Shown here piece by piece: positions 43,055-55,400 of a stretch of DNA of 56,080 bases. Within the stretch, counting starts at the first letter, position 1, and the number at the start of each line of letters is the position of its first letter. The stretch comes from Salpingoeca rosetta (Eukaryota; Opisthokonta; Choanoflagellata; Craspedida; Salpingoecidae): assembly GCF_000188695.1 (NCBI RefSeq), contig NW_004754908.1, positions 252,181-308,260 on the forward strand. Direction: 5' to 3'. The translations under genes and the position numbers were made by a program. The notes below the pieces were generated by a model. The model did no database searches. It saw only the letters and a list, made by a program, of their open reading frames with translations, and was not told the origin of the DNA.

Positions 43055-46000
43055 ATTTAAGAATGTTCCTGGACGGGTGTGTACATTTGTGAGAATGCCC
43101 CTGGATGACGTGTGCTTGCTCGGCTGCGCGCTCCTTGATGCGCTGCGTGTTGGGCTGCAGGTGCTGCACATGCCTTCAGCGCAGGCCAGACATCCCCTCT
43201 GCCTGCCCACATGATTTCCCCCTGCTTTGCCATTCCCACCTTTTACCAGGGCCGGTACGCGCTGCTGGCGATGGTGGTTCCGCACATGGGCTGGGACAAG
43301 CTGCTTGCGATTGCGCCGCGGCTGAAACACGAGCTGCTCCTCTGCTGCGGAATCAACACGCTCATCAAGCCCGCACTCACCGTCTACGTCGCCTGCCTCA
43401 AGGTGCACTACCAAGCAAGCACCCCACTCCCTCTGCCTCGCTGCCTATCAGCTGTCTTTGGGCTCAATTGCCACGACACCCACAACCGAACATGCCGATG
43501 CACCCTCACTACTTGCACCCACTTTGCAATTCTCGCACACACACTCACACACACACACACTCACACACACACACACTCACACACTCACACACACTCACAC
43601 ACACTCTCTCTCTCACTCACACACACACACAAACTCCTACACACACACACACACTCTCTCTCTCACACACACAAACTCCTACACACGCACATGTGCGCGC
43701 ACAGGACCTTCGCCAGCGCGAAGTGGACCGTGCAGAGAGCGGTGGCAGCAAGAGTGACACGCCGAAGCAAACAAAGAAGAAGAAAAAGAAGAGCAAGAAA
43801 GACAAGGGGGGCGTCGACCACAGCATACTTGAAGACCGCATTGCATCCCGATGGCACGCTGCCTGGTCGGATCTCTTGCTTGACGTGCTGGCGAGTGACG
43901 CGCCTGGCACAAGCGATGCCCTCAGTGCAACGTGGCTGGTCAAGACAACCAAGGTCGTGCCCCGTGCCGTGCACATCCTCATTGCCGGTGTCTCCGCTGC
44001 ACTTGACAGCGCAACAGGCGACGGCGCCGCGCGCTTGCAGCTCCTGCGCAGGTACGCACTGCTGCTCTCCAATGCCAAGAAATCCGGTTTCATCACCTCA
44101 CACGACCTCGAGGCCTTGCGCGACAACAAAGGCCGCAACGACAACGAGGCCAGTGCCGACAAGACTTGTCCCACGACTGAAACAAGAGCTGCCCCGAAAG
44201 GCACGCCATCGCACACGACAGCAGCCAACAGCAGCGTCAGCGCAACTGCTCTCCACCTGTCGCTGTCGCACATCCGCGAGGCGCTCACGTGCAGCATGCC
44301 CACTGTGCGGCTGGACACGCTGCGGTTCGTCTGTGTGAATGTGCAGACATCTGGCGAGCCGGCGGAGGCGGAGCTGTCTCTCTTCCGCGCGTTTCTCCCA
44401 CACAACCTGGCCAATACCACGAGCGCACTACGCCAGCGCCTGTTTGCGGACGTGTCTGCCATGCTGCAGCGGCTCAGGGATTCGTGGGTGGCAGCCAACA
44501 CCGTAAGCACCAAACTCGACGAAAAAGTGCAGAAGCAGCTGGAAAGCAGCAAGACTCCGCAGCCAACCCCGAAGGATGACGACGACGACGATGATGAGGA
44601 GGATGGTGATGGCCGCGTGGGTCGCAGCGGTGACGATGATGGTGATGGCATGGGTGGGCTTGAGCCAGCGGTGATGCGTGCGCTCGATGAAGCGTTTGCG
44701 ACAATTGTTCGGCGTGAGGACAAGCTTGTCAGCACGTGCTTGTGGATGATCGATCTGTGCGACGCAAACCTGTTTCCTGGCTCATGCTATCAGCGCCGCT
44801 GCTCTGCTCTGCAGCTTCTCACGTGTCTTGTGGATGTGGTCGGTGGCATCGATTGGAGCGTGTGCCCGCCGCCCATTGTGACCGCGCTTGAGAACCTCCT
44901 CCCTTCTCTCGTTCACGGTCTTCAGGATAACTTTGACGACACGCGCAACGCCACGTGCAACCTCCTTGTGCAGATTCACGGCCTCGCGTCCGCCTCTGAG
45001 CAACCCGAAGCAGCAGGAGCAGCAGCGCCTGTTGTCAAGCGCCTGTGGAGCCGATTCATGGGGATGATCGACAATGCCAAGGCCATGATTGCAGAGACGG
45101 CGGCCGCGTACGCACGCGCTTTTGTGCTCGTCGCCTTCAGCAACACCACGCAACTACAGCAGCAAAAACAGCGCCCAGCGGAAGAGGAGGCAGCCGTGAA
45201 CGCTGGCAGCGATGAAGGCGTACCTGAGCCACCTGCGTCGCCAAAGGCATTTGTGCAGTTCTTGTTGGCAAGAGCTGAGCAGCAGTTGCAGTTTGCTCGC
45301 ACGCACACGCTGCAGGCTGCCAAGACCAAGCCCATGCACGGCACCCTGCAGGCCTTGCACCTTGTCCTCGACGCCGTGGCACCACACATGACTGTAGAAT
45401 GGGAGGGCCTGTTGAGTCGTGTGGTTGATGTGAGCACGCAGGCGGCGGAGTTCTGCTTGTCTCTGCTAACCACAGGTGTCAGCGATGACACGCGTGCGAT
45501 GCCGTCGTTTCAGGACATGGGCACGTCCCTGACGCAGATTGTGAGGGACCAGGGTGGTGATGTGCAACGCGACTTCCCCTTTATGCTGTCGTTCATGTGG
45601 CTCAACATCCGCACAGCCTGTCGCTCGCTGGCTTCTGTCGCCGTCATCGCTGCACGCGCGCCACCCAAGGCAGCCGGAAGTGCAGTGGACGCAGCCGCCA
45701 TCACCGCCATCAAGGAGAAAATGTGCCTCGTGCTGAAACGCTGCCGCCACCGCGGTGTGATTGAGTCAACGGCGCTGTCCCTGACAACGGTTGCACAGCA
45801 CCTGATGCAGTCTAAACGCGCCGACCTGCGGCCTCTGCCACAACAGTGGCTGGCAGCCGAGATTGCTTTGCTTGAGACGGACAGCGAGCTGGAGACATTG
45901 TCCGTAACGCGCCGGAGTGCTGGGTTGCCGCACGTTGTGCACTCGCTTGCGCTTGCCAGGAAAAAAGGGTCGCGGATGCTCCATCCGCATTTGGAAAAGT

Positions 46001-46607
46001 TGATTGCTCTCGCGGGCGTGCAGCCATCATCTGATACACACGCCTCTTCCGCAGAAACACAGGACATGCGGCAGGTATGTGTGTGTGTGCGTGTGTGTGT
46101 GCGTGTGTGTGTGACGTGCGAGGCGATGTCTTGCAAGTTTGTCTGAACTATAATACGGTAGCCCTTTGAAGACACACACTCACACACTCACACACACACA
46201 CACTCTCTCTCTCTTTCTCCCTCTCTCACACAAACCCTACACACATAAACACGATTACAGGTGCACTGCTTCAATGTGCTCAAGGTCCTGTTTGCGGAGA
46301 GCTTGCTAAACTCGGACACACAGCAGTACGTGTCTCCTGCGATGGTGTTGGCCATTCGTGGGTTCTCGTCTCCCGTGTGGTCGATTCGCAACGCATCGCT
46401 GCAGCTGTTTGGCATCTTGCTGCCACGCGTGCTTGGCGGCGTGCGGCTTGAGACAGAGAACCGTGCCATCAGCATCACGACGCAGGATTTCATTGCACGG
46501 TGCGTGGGATCACACTGCATGCTGCTCATGTGCCAGCTGCTGCTGTCTCCGTGTGAAATTCCCACTGCTCTCACCCACCCACACTCTCCCCATGACTTTT
46601 CCATCCT

Positions 46608-46706
<99 letters not shown>

Positions 46707-48973
46707 GCACACACACACCAGGTATGGTGACGTCTGGGTGTTGCTGTTGCAGGAGCTGACAACGAGTACAGAACAAAGCGCAGCCAACATCCAAACACAC
46801 TTGTTTGCCGTGATGACGCTGCTATCGAAACTGCGCACCGTCTCCGAAGCGCTCACCGCAACGGCTGCACAACAGCTGCAGGCGCTGTTGGCTGCGCTCA
46901 TGAAGCTGACAGCCTCGCCCATCCTCGCAGTGCGCTGCTCTGCTGCCCGCGCCCTCGCAGGCCTGCTGCCCCCAGAGGACAAGCACCGAACAAGCGTGAA
47001 ATGGGCGCGCGACGTGTTTTCCTTCTCGCACAACTGCGATGCGCCAAGTACGAGCCGAAACCACAACCGTCGTCACGGCCTTGCGCTCTCGCTCGCGGAG
47101 CTGTTGCGAGATGAACTCGCCAGCACGAGTGAGCTCATCGACCATGTTGCCGTTGTTGCCGCCATCGAAACACAGCAAGTTGACTGGCAGCAGTTTGTGC
47201 AGGCGACGTCACCCTTTGCGTTGGCAACACACCTTGACGTGCTCGGCGTGCTGTGGCAACTGTGCTGCGAGCGTGCCACAGCGTCCCCGCCAGCAGCAGA
47301 CACGCCAGCAGCGGAAGCTGAGGCCGCCGTGAGGAGACATCTGCAGAATTTGGCAACAGCCACGCTCGTGTTAACGTCGCGTGTGCGCAGCGTGTGCGGC
47401 GCAGACAAGGCCCTCTTCACTGCCGGCACGTGGCTGGCGCTCTTGCTTGCACACGCGAGCAGCCAAGACAATGGCGATGCTGACAACAACAGCAGCAACA
47501 ACAACAGCGCAGCGGCGCTGGCGCATGCCCTGCCGGCTTTGGAGAGCTACGATGCCCATTTGGCGCTGTTGCGTTCCGTTTGCCGGCGACGTACGCACGC
47601 TTCGAGCGGCGCAGCACATGCGGAAACAGTGGGTGAGGACAGCAGCAATGCCGCAGGTGATGATGGCGCCGATGGTGATGTGGGCGGCGATACACAACAG
47701 GATGTACATGCGGGCAATGATGGCGTGTGGATGGCGCTGGTGTGCAGGGGCCTGTCGTGCGTGGTTTCCTCACCCGCGTTCTCGCACCACGAGAAGCAGC
47801 AGCTTCTTCTGGAGTACGCCCCGCTGCTGGAACGGCTGCTGCAAGCAAAGGCAAACGAAGAGGCACTTGCTGACTTGGTGTGCACAGTGACAGTTGCGCA
47901 GGCACACATTCGCGACGAGTGTGCACGAAACGCTTCGCTGCAAGAAGCGTGGCTGGTTGTGTCTGGCCTGACACTGGCAACCGCGCCGGGCAGCGTGGAC
48001 GTGGGCGCGTGGTTGGCGGCCGTGTTGGGGGTGTCAACTGCAGCGGCGCCTGCAACGGCACAGCTGGCTGCGTTGCGATCACTGCATCACGCTCGGTTTG
48101 CTCTCGCGTCGTTGCATCCGCAGGAGCAAGCGCAGGCCCTGCAGGCAGTCGCATTCCACCTCCTTGCTGAAGATGAGCGGCATCGCGAGATGGCATCGGC
48201 CGCCGCAACGCCACTCCTCCTTGCATCACGCGCAGCGACTTTGTCATCCACGAGGATGACGGTGGCCACACCTGCAAATGAGCACGCGGCCCTGCACGCT
48301 TGTTTCAAGGCCATGGTGGGCATTTGCCTGGCCAATCCAGAAACGTGCGGACGCTCGTTTGTCAACTACCTGTGGAGTATCCTTTTCACTCCATCCACGC
48401 CCAAAGCTGTAAGAATCTTGACGACTGAAGGCAGATTGTCGTGGCTTTCTTCCCTACTACTTTTTGTTTTCTCTGTGGCTGTGAACGGGCGTTCATCACC
48501 ACCATGCCACCTTCACCTCATGTTACAGCCTGCCTGTCGCAGTCGCATTCACCCAGCACACACACGCGCTCATGACGCGCTCACTCACTCACTCACTCAC
48601 TCACTCACTCACTCACTCACTCACTCACTCACTCACTCACTCACTCACTCACTCACTCACTCACTCACTCACTCACTTACTTACACTCACACGTGTAGGA
48701 GGGTGCAGCCACGACAACTGTGCTGTTCGCCGCGGAGGATCTGAACCCATACGCCGAACAAGTACACATGGTGCAGCTTGCCATGCAGTCACTCCTGGCG
48801 CTGTGCCACCCAGGCATCAACAACAGCAACCTTGAACGGCTGGCTTCGTTCTCAACAAACTGGAAGGACGCCGCCGTCAACGGGCAGCTTGCACGCATTT
48901 TGCAGGAGGTGATCGTCGACAACACACCGGCTGTGGCGGCGCACCTGAAACTCCTCCTCCTCAACACCCCGCC

Positions 48974-49035
<62 letters not shown>

Positions 49036-49848
49036 TTGTACACCGCTCCTATTGTGACTCAATCGCACACGATTATCATGTTCTTTGTTCAACACACGAG
49101 CATTCTACATACAGTCAAGTCCATGCAAACGCTCTCATACCCTAACACTATCACTCACTCACTCACTCACTCGCTCACGTTCGCACGACACAAATATACG
49201 CACATACGCATACATACGCACACAAATATGCACTTCCACACTGGCCCAGGCGCACAGGATGATAACCTGGATGGCAAGGCGGTGGTGGCGCTGTATCGCG
49301 CATTCTCCGCGTTTGCCGCATGTGTGTATGTGAGCCACGTCCTTGCACCAGCGCTGGACGAGCCGCTTGACTGGATGGATCCAACCATCCTCGACATGTT
49401 CCCTGGTCTCCTGGACGTGTGCCTGGCGTGGCAGGGGCGGTCGGACCTGCACCACATCCGCATGCTGCGCAGCGCTGCGTTTGTCCTCAACAGGGCCGTG
49501 TTTGCCCGCCACCGGCCCAATCCCACTGCAGAGACACGGGGCGCGACGCTGCTGCTCACCCTGGGCGTCCTGGCCATGGTCACAGCACACAGTACAGCAA
49601 CAGATGTCGCCAGCAGTCTGGATGACTTTGTGCTCCCACCACCCGGAGAATCCGTCATGCTCAACACGGGTGGGGCAAGCGCTCTTGCGGATTCTGACCA
49701 ACAGGGGCAGCTGTCAGCAGAGGGTGCTGCTGGTGAGATGGTGGACATTGGTGGAAGTGGTGAAGATGAAAAAGCCGAATTGGATGTGTTCAGCGTCACC
49801 AGCGCTTGCGATGACATGCAATTGGCACTCTTGCCCTTGACTTTGTGA
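39284..49848 (+). CDS. THADA: THADA / TRM732 homologue (tRNA methylation cofactor, DUF2428)
   Basis: Fifteen proposed exons: 39284-39601, 39978-40067, 40186-40371, 40686-40933, 41226-41461, 41618-41791, 42065-42150, 42427-42567, 43062-43160, 43250-43402, 43705-46074, 46261-46499, 46722-48408, 48699-48975 and 49250-49848. All phases agree and give about 2300 residues (human THADA 1953). The protein is helical, HEAT/ARM-like throughout. Exons 11-12 hold the DUF2428 core: [51 protein letters not shown] and [19 protein letters not shown], matching human ATRRSAGIPFYIQALL and FTSPVWAVRNSS. Yeast Trm732 partners Trm7 (FTSJ1 in animals) for 2'-O-methylation of position 32 in tRNA anticodon loops; animal THADA is also linked to SERCA and thermogenesis. 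Insertions include a Lys-rich run (KKKKKKSKK) and an Asp run. An N gap in intron 8/9 means exon 9 is tentative and an exon may be missing. Confidence 0.88.
41468..41526 (+). repeat. (GTAT)n array in THADA intron 5
   Basis: About 14 GTAT units, one changed to GTTT, starting within six bases of the donor. Confidence 0.9.
42869..42968. other. Assembly gap (100 N)
   Basis: Run of exactly 100 undetermined bases, flanked on the right by (TG)n and on the left by an A/T-rich, degraded-looking stretch. It lies within THADA between exons 8 and 9. Confidence 1.
42969..43052 (+). repeat. (TG)n array at gap edge
   Basis: About 42 perfect TG dinucleotides, together with a similar array at 42582-42760, probably the cause of the assembly break. 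Confidence 0.95.
46614..46690 (+). repeat. (CA)n array in THADA intron 12
   Basis: About 38 CA dinucleotides ending roughly 30 bases before the exon 13 acceptor. Confidence 0.95.
48580..48676 (+). repeat. (TCAC)n array in THADA intron 13
   Basis: About 24 near-perfect TCAC tetranucleotides placed just upstream of the exon 14 acceptor at 48697-48698. Confidence 0.95.
48976..49034 (+). repeat. (GT)n array starting at a THADA donor
   Basis: The intron 14 donor is itself the first GT of about 29 GT dinucleotides. Confidence 0.95.
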
Positions 49849-50084
49849 TCTTGCTGTGTGGCTTTTTGATGTCCAATTTTGGTGTTGTACGCATGTTCAC
49901 TTGTGCTTTGTTGGAGATCGGTTCTTTCTTTCGCGTGCGTGGAACATAAAACGCTCGCTGTTGCATTGAAGCACAACTGAAAAACGCAGCCATGTCACCA
50001 TGAGTGGACAGAGAAGGGAACGTGCAATGGCATCGCAACATGCCGCACACAACGCCAAGTCACACAATGCGGGTGCACTGAGTA
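49849..50084. other. THADA 3' flank up to retroelement
   Basis: T-rich THADA 3' UTR, then a moderately AT-rich stretch leading to the left edge of the retroelement. The exact junction cannot be fixed; homology to reverse transcriptase begins near 50085 and the frame has a stop about two codons upstream of it. Confidence 0.5.
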
Positions 50085-52049
50085 ACATGGCGCTTCCCGA
50101 GCCTCGCACATTGCTTCCTGGCGACGTACGGCCAGGCACCGGTCGTCGTCACGCCGGGTGGCGACACCCTCCACATGCGCGATGGCATCGCGCAGGGCGG
50201 TCCGCTCTCACCGGCGTATTTTGCCCTTGCCACGATCCACGCGCTGAAGGAAACCGACAAGGCCCACCCCACGGTCACCGTCGTCGCGTACCTTGATGAC
50301 ACCTACATCGTTGGCCCGCGCGATGACGTCAAGGCGGCCGCGGAGCGGCTCGACACGGAGATCCGCCGGACGGGGCTGAAGATCAATGAAGACAAGACGG
50401 TCGTCATCCCCTACGGCGACCAGACCGCGAAAGTGCTGGGCGTCCCCCTCTTCGGGCCATACGAGGCATCCCACCTCGACGAGACACGGAGGGCTCTCGA
50501 CCTGGCGAGCGCCCACTTGCCGGCGCAACTGGTCTTCCAGTTCCTTCGGTACTGCATCACGACCAAGTCCGGCTACTTCATGCGCACGACCCGTCGGTCG
50601 AAGGAGTACTGCGAAGCGCTCGACGACATTATCGCGGAGCAGCTTCGGCGCATGATGGGCGCCTTCAAGCCCCTGTCATCGCGGGCCCTGACGCGGGCAC
50701 GACGACCCATCAAACAAGGAGGCCTTGGGCTACGGAGGCAGACAAGCGTCGCCCCCGCCGCCTTCCTCGGCTCCGTCTGCAGCTTCAGCAAGAGCCCTCA
50801 CCACCCTTTCCAAGCATACACCACGCCGGGCGCCGAATTGGAGGCGGAGATAGCGCAAGCCATCGCGGATCTGCACCTCGGCGACGACGGCCCCCGTGAC
50901 ACGAGGGACGTTCTAAACCACGACGCTCGCAGCTTGCAGCAGTTCCTGACCCAGATCATGGACAGGAAGACGGGCTGGGACGAGAACCCACGCAACCGAG
51001 CCATTCAACGAGGAGCCAGCCTGCACGGCGGCTACGAGTGGCTCCTAGCCTTGCCCAGCTGCAAGGACCTGCGGATGTCGGACAAGGTGTTTCGGTTTGC
51101 TCTTAGCCAGCGGATTCGGACACCTTGCTCCGAGTCGCGTGCATCAGGCAGCTGCTACTGCTGCGGGCGCGAGATGAAGCTGGACCACGCCGAAGTCTGC
51201 GACTCCACGAAGACGGGCCGGCACGACTACATGCAGAACGCCATCGCCCGGGCCTTCATGCAGCTCAACCGCCGCGCGACACAAGAGCCCTCCGGCTTCC
51301 CAGGCGCAGGCGGCAAGCGCGGTGACATCCTCAGCTTCGACAAGTCTGGCGATTACACCGTGTTTGACCTCGTGTTTGCCGCCCCCGCGGCCAGCTCATA
51401 CCAACCACAGGCCGCCAAAGTCAACCTCTACGCGGCGTCGCAGGCGGAACAACGCAAGATCAAGAAGTACCAGGCCATCCTACGCGACCAGGGCGACTTC
51501 AAATTTGTGCCGATTGCGATCGAGGCCGGCTCGGGCGCCTGGGGCTCGAAGTTCCGGAAGTTCTTCAGCAGCGACCTTATGTCCACGACGGACCCACAAA
51601 CACCACCACACGTGCGCACTTTTACCTCCATGCACAGCAGCACGTACTGGCGGCAAGTGTTGTCCATCGCGAGATGCAAGGCTGAGTGCTACGCGAACCT
51701 CCGGTGCATCGGCCAGATGCCTCACGACAAGCGGGGCAAAAACCAGCCGGGCTCGGTCCGGGCGGGAGACACACACACTCCCCGCCAGAGCACCCAGACG
51801 GTACAACGAGCGCGCGCTCAAGCCCAGCGCAACCACCAACAGGGCAAGCGCACCCGCAAGCGCAAGCGTCCGCAGACCACACCCCCCGGCCACAGCGGCC
51901 AGCGCAGCAATGACAGCAACAACGGCACTGCTGCCACCGCCGCTGCCACCGCCACCACCGACAACGATGAGGGACAGCCACGCAGCGCCCCAGTGACCTC
52001 ACGAAGCCCCGGTGGCCCGGCCGCAACAGAGCCCCCTGCAACTGTCTAA
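50085..52049 (+). mobile_element. 5'-truncated non-LTR retrotransposon: reverse transcriptase plus restriction-like endonuclease
   Basis: One open frame of about 650 codons without a stop, entering in the middle of a reverse transcriptase domain. The first in-frame ATG is 50175, but homologous-looking sequence starts earlier (WRFPSLAHCFLATYG), so the 5' end is lost. Visible motifs: DGIAQGGPLSPAYF (RT motif with QGxPLSP), the catalytic AYLDD at 50286-50300, and thumb-like sequence. A zinc knuckle CYCCGREMKLDHAEVC (C-x2-C-x7-H-x3-C) follows. Then comes a nuclease signature: RGD (D at 51324-51326), x13, D in VFDLVF, and KIKKYQ, as in the PD-x12-14-D ... KY core of R2-type restriction-like endonucleases. 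The basic, Ala/Thr/Pro-rich tail is unusual. R2-like elements insert by target-primed reverse transcription and are often 5'-truncated. An intact frame suggests recent insertion. It lies between the convergent THADA and adhesion-GPCR 3' ends. Confidence 0.75.
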
Positions 52050-52422
52050 GCGACAGTCGCAGCACTACACATGAGCCTCGCACCGAGGCACTTGGTTTCT
52101 ATCTATCTATTGATTCACTTTTCTTTCTGTCTATGAGGCGCGTGCTCTCACACACATTCACCCATGCGCACCGTTGCCCTTTGTTTTGCCGCAATTGCCT
52201 TCCCCATCTTTGAGCGCCTGGAGCAGTGTAAGATTTCAGCGAGTTTTCCCCAATAAACACTGGATAACAGAGACAACACAACACACACACACACTCAAGA
52301 CGCGTGATTGCAATGTAAGAATAGAGGGGTGGGGGGATAACAGAAGAGCACCAGTGGAGGAACGAGGAGGCAGGGTGGCTCATGTGGTTCCTGGAGGTGT
52401 TCGTGAGCTTTGGGACGAATCA
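52050..52422. other. Retroelement 3' end and GPCR 3' flank
   Basis: Includes the retroelement 3' UTR, a short CTATCTATCTATTG run at about 52101-52114 that could be its tail, and AATAAA at 52252-52257 within the 21-bp shared sequence. The 3' flank of the minus-strand GPCR gene follows. No coding exon seen. Confidence 0.5.
52237..52257 (+). repeat. 21-bp sequence shared, inverted, with 27521-27541
   Basis: Contains GAGTTTTCCCCAATAAA. Exact reverse complement of 27521-27541. It ends in AATAAA, so here it may act as a polyadenylation region. Confidence 0.9.
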
Positions 52423-55400
52423 TCATTTGTCGCTGCCGGTCATCCACGCCATGATTGAAGAGGGCTGCAGTGCGGTGTGCTCATCATCCCCGTTGTCATC
52501 ATCATCATCATCATCGTCATCATCGACAGCCGTAATGGCGTCAATGTCACCAGCATCATCGTCGTTGCTGCTGCCGCCATCATCATCGTGCGAGTGCGAG
52601 CTGTCAACGCTCAGGTCGTTCGGAGCAGCGTTTGGGTTGTTGAACATGTGATGCGAGTCAGACAGCGTTGTTGTGGTCGTGTTCAGCGTGTTGGCACGGC
52701 TATCATCCGCAGTTCCCAGGCGTGATTCCATGACGTCCAAGTACCCTTCGACCGCCTCAGCACCAGACAGCTCCTGAAGAGGCGTGGGCTTTCCGAGCGT
52801 GCCCAGCTTTGTGGAGAACCCTGCTGGGTTTGAGGACTGCGAAATGGGCCGACAGCACAACGCAGAAAGGCGGCAGAAAAGAAATGCATGAGAAGGTGCG
52901 GTACAGCTCGATGCAATGGCGGCCTGCAATAGAACTCAAGGCAAATTCCACATCACACAAACACACATGCACATGCACAAACACATGCGCCAGTAGCAGA
53001 CAGCGTACATGGTGGGACTGCATTGTGTCGCTGGCAGCGGCGCCGGCGGAGTAAGGCTTGTGGCTACGGGAGCGCATGTGTGCAATGGCATCGCGCTTGG
53101 ACTTTCCTGTCACCGCATCTCGCACGCTTGCATTCCACACGCAGTGGAAGATGAAGATGAACAAGCCCTGTTGCGTTTGTGTGTGTGTGAATTTGTGTGT
53201 GTGAATTTGTGTGTGTGTGTGAGTGTGTTTGTGTTGTGGCATAGAGACCAGAGACAAGAGAGTTGAGCAGACGATCCAGGAATTATGCAGGCAAGCAATG
53301 AGCCACATGAACAACAAGCGCAGACATCACCATCACGTGGATTATTGCTGCACAACACGCATGAACACAAAACACATCTTGGAGTACCCACGTGCTTCTC
53401 ACAAAACCAACACACACACATGCACACACACGTGCACACACACACACACATGCACACACACGTGCACACACACACATATACACACCTGGAAGACGTTGAA
53501 GATGGTAAACAGGTACTGGACGGCAACGGCACCAGAAAACAAAAGCGCCCCAAACACCCACGTCACGCCCATGATGGACAGGAACGACGCACTCGCTCGC
53601 ACGCTGCAGCAAAACAGCAGGCATGCACAGACACATGCCAGTGTCACATACACAAGCATCGTTGCATCACCTCACACAATGTCACACAACGCAGACACAC
53701 GCACGCATACACGCACCAAGCATACACAAACATGGACAAGGTACACAAGCAACACACACGCATACATACACACAAGCACACACACACACAAGCACACACA
53801 CACAAGCACACACACACACCCGCGGATGAAACGCTGCCGTGTCGCCTTGTCGGCATTAGCCACGCTCACGCTCAGGATCGAGCGCATGATGCGAACGAAA
53901 AACACAATGTTCACAAGGATGGCCAAGCACATTGGACCAAGGAACGCCCAAATCTCATAGTTCTTCGTTGGCAGCCAGCACGCATCCTCATACCCGTACC
54001 TAACATATGTGTGAGGTGTGTGTGTGTGTGTGTTCGTACGGGATGTGTGAGGTGTTGTGGGGTGCAACATGCACCGTCTGTGCAGCATGGCGACGGAACA
54101 ACCAAACGCAAAGAACAACACACATAACCACGCAAACACAAAACTGCAATCAAGCAATCACAGCCACACAGAAGCACACACACGCGCACGCGCACACACA
54201 ACATCACAGGTACACACGCGCGCGCGCACAGAGCACACCACACGCAGCAGCAACTCACCCTTCCTCGCCAATCACAAGGCCCGTCGCAAGCACAATCAGC
54301 GCCGGCACGCCATACGCAAACGCCGCAAACCGAACGTGCTGCCGCCGGTCAGACCGGTGGCTCCCGTGAAACACAACAACAAACGTCGAGTACAGGTGAT
54401 ACCCCTCAACCACCATCCACGCAAACGCGCTCAGCAGAAAGTAGTGCAGCACAATCGCAATCGCCGTGCACGTGTCCGTGTGGCTCGTCTCCTCAATGCC
54501 AAAGGCAAAGCACAACAGCGATATCGTCAGCGTCACACACAGGTGCATCACAATGATGCGCCCAAGGTCCTCCCGCAGCCGCTTGTACCACAGGTACACG
54601 CCAACCGTCAGCACCATGCAGAACACAGACACCCCAACGCCAATGTACGTGATGTAGCTGAGGATAACAGCGTTCACAGACGGGGACACAGACTCTGCAT
54701 AATTGGCGAGGATGGCAAAGTTGGTGAGGTGGTTGCAGCTGCACGTGACATAGTCGCCAACGTCAGACACAAGCTCACACCCCATGTTTGACCAGCGACC
54801 AGCAGCGTCCACAGTCGGCGCCACCCAGAAAGAGCACGCGCGCGAATCAAGCGTGCGATTGCCAAAGTAGCTCGTCGGCAAGCTAAAGACCGCCTGTTCA
54901 GCAGCAGATACAAAACACAGTGAATCGGTGAAGGTGATAGTACCATGATCAAGAACAACGCCCATGCAGGCAGGTGGCCGGCTGATCATGCGCTTACAGA
55001 GCAAGACACGGTGCAACCCAAGATGGAACCATACGTGCAAGCAAGACACGCGACACACCTCGCCCTCGAATGCGGCGCCACGAAGTCGGCGCGTTTGCAG
55101 AGACAGGACAGGGGAGTTGACGAACGTCCGGTTGATCAGGTCGCGTGGAAGCGTGGTCCCGTTGGACACCGGGTTGAGTGTGTCGATGCCCGCAAACAGG
55201 CGTGAATCGCGAAAGAATGTCACCGCGATGCTTTCTACGCTGTCGGATGAGATGCTGTAGTTGACGGGTGTGTCGATGAGCAGTGGGGCAATGGCGTCGT
55301 TGCTTGCTTCCTCCACTTTACACCTGGAACAGCTTGAGTTGACCTCGTTGGCGCTGCCCTTGAACGCCGCGCGTGTAGTGATAAAACGGTATGCCACCAC

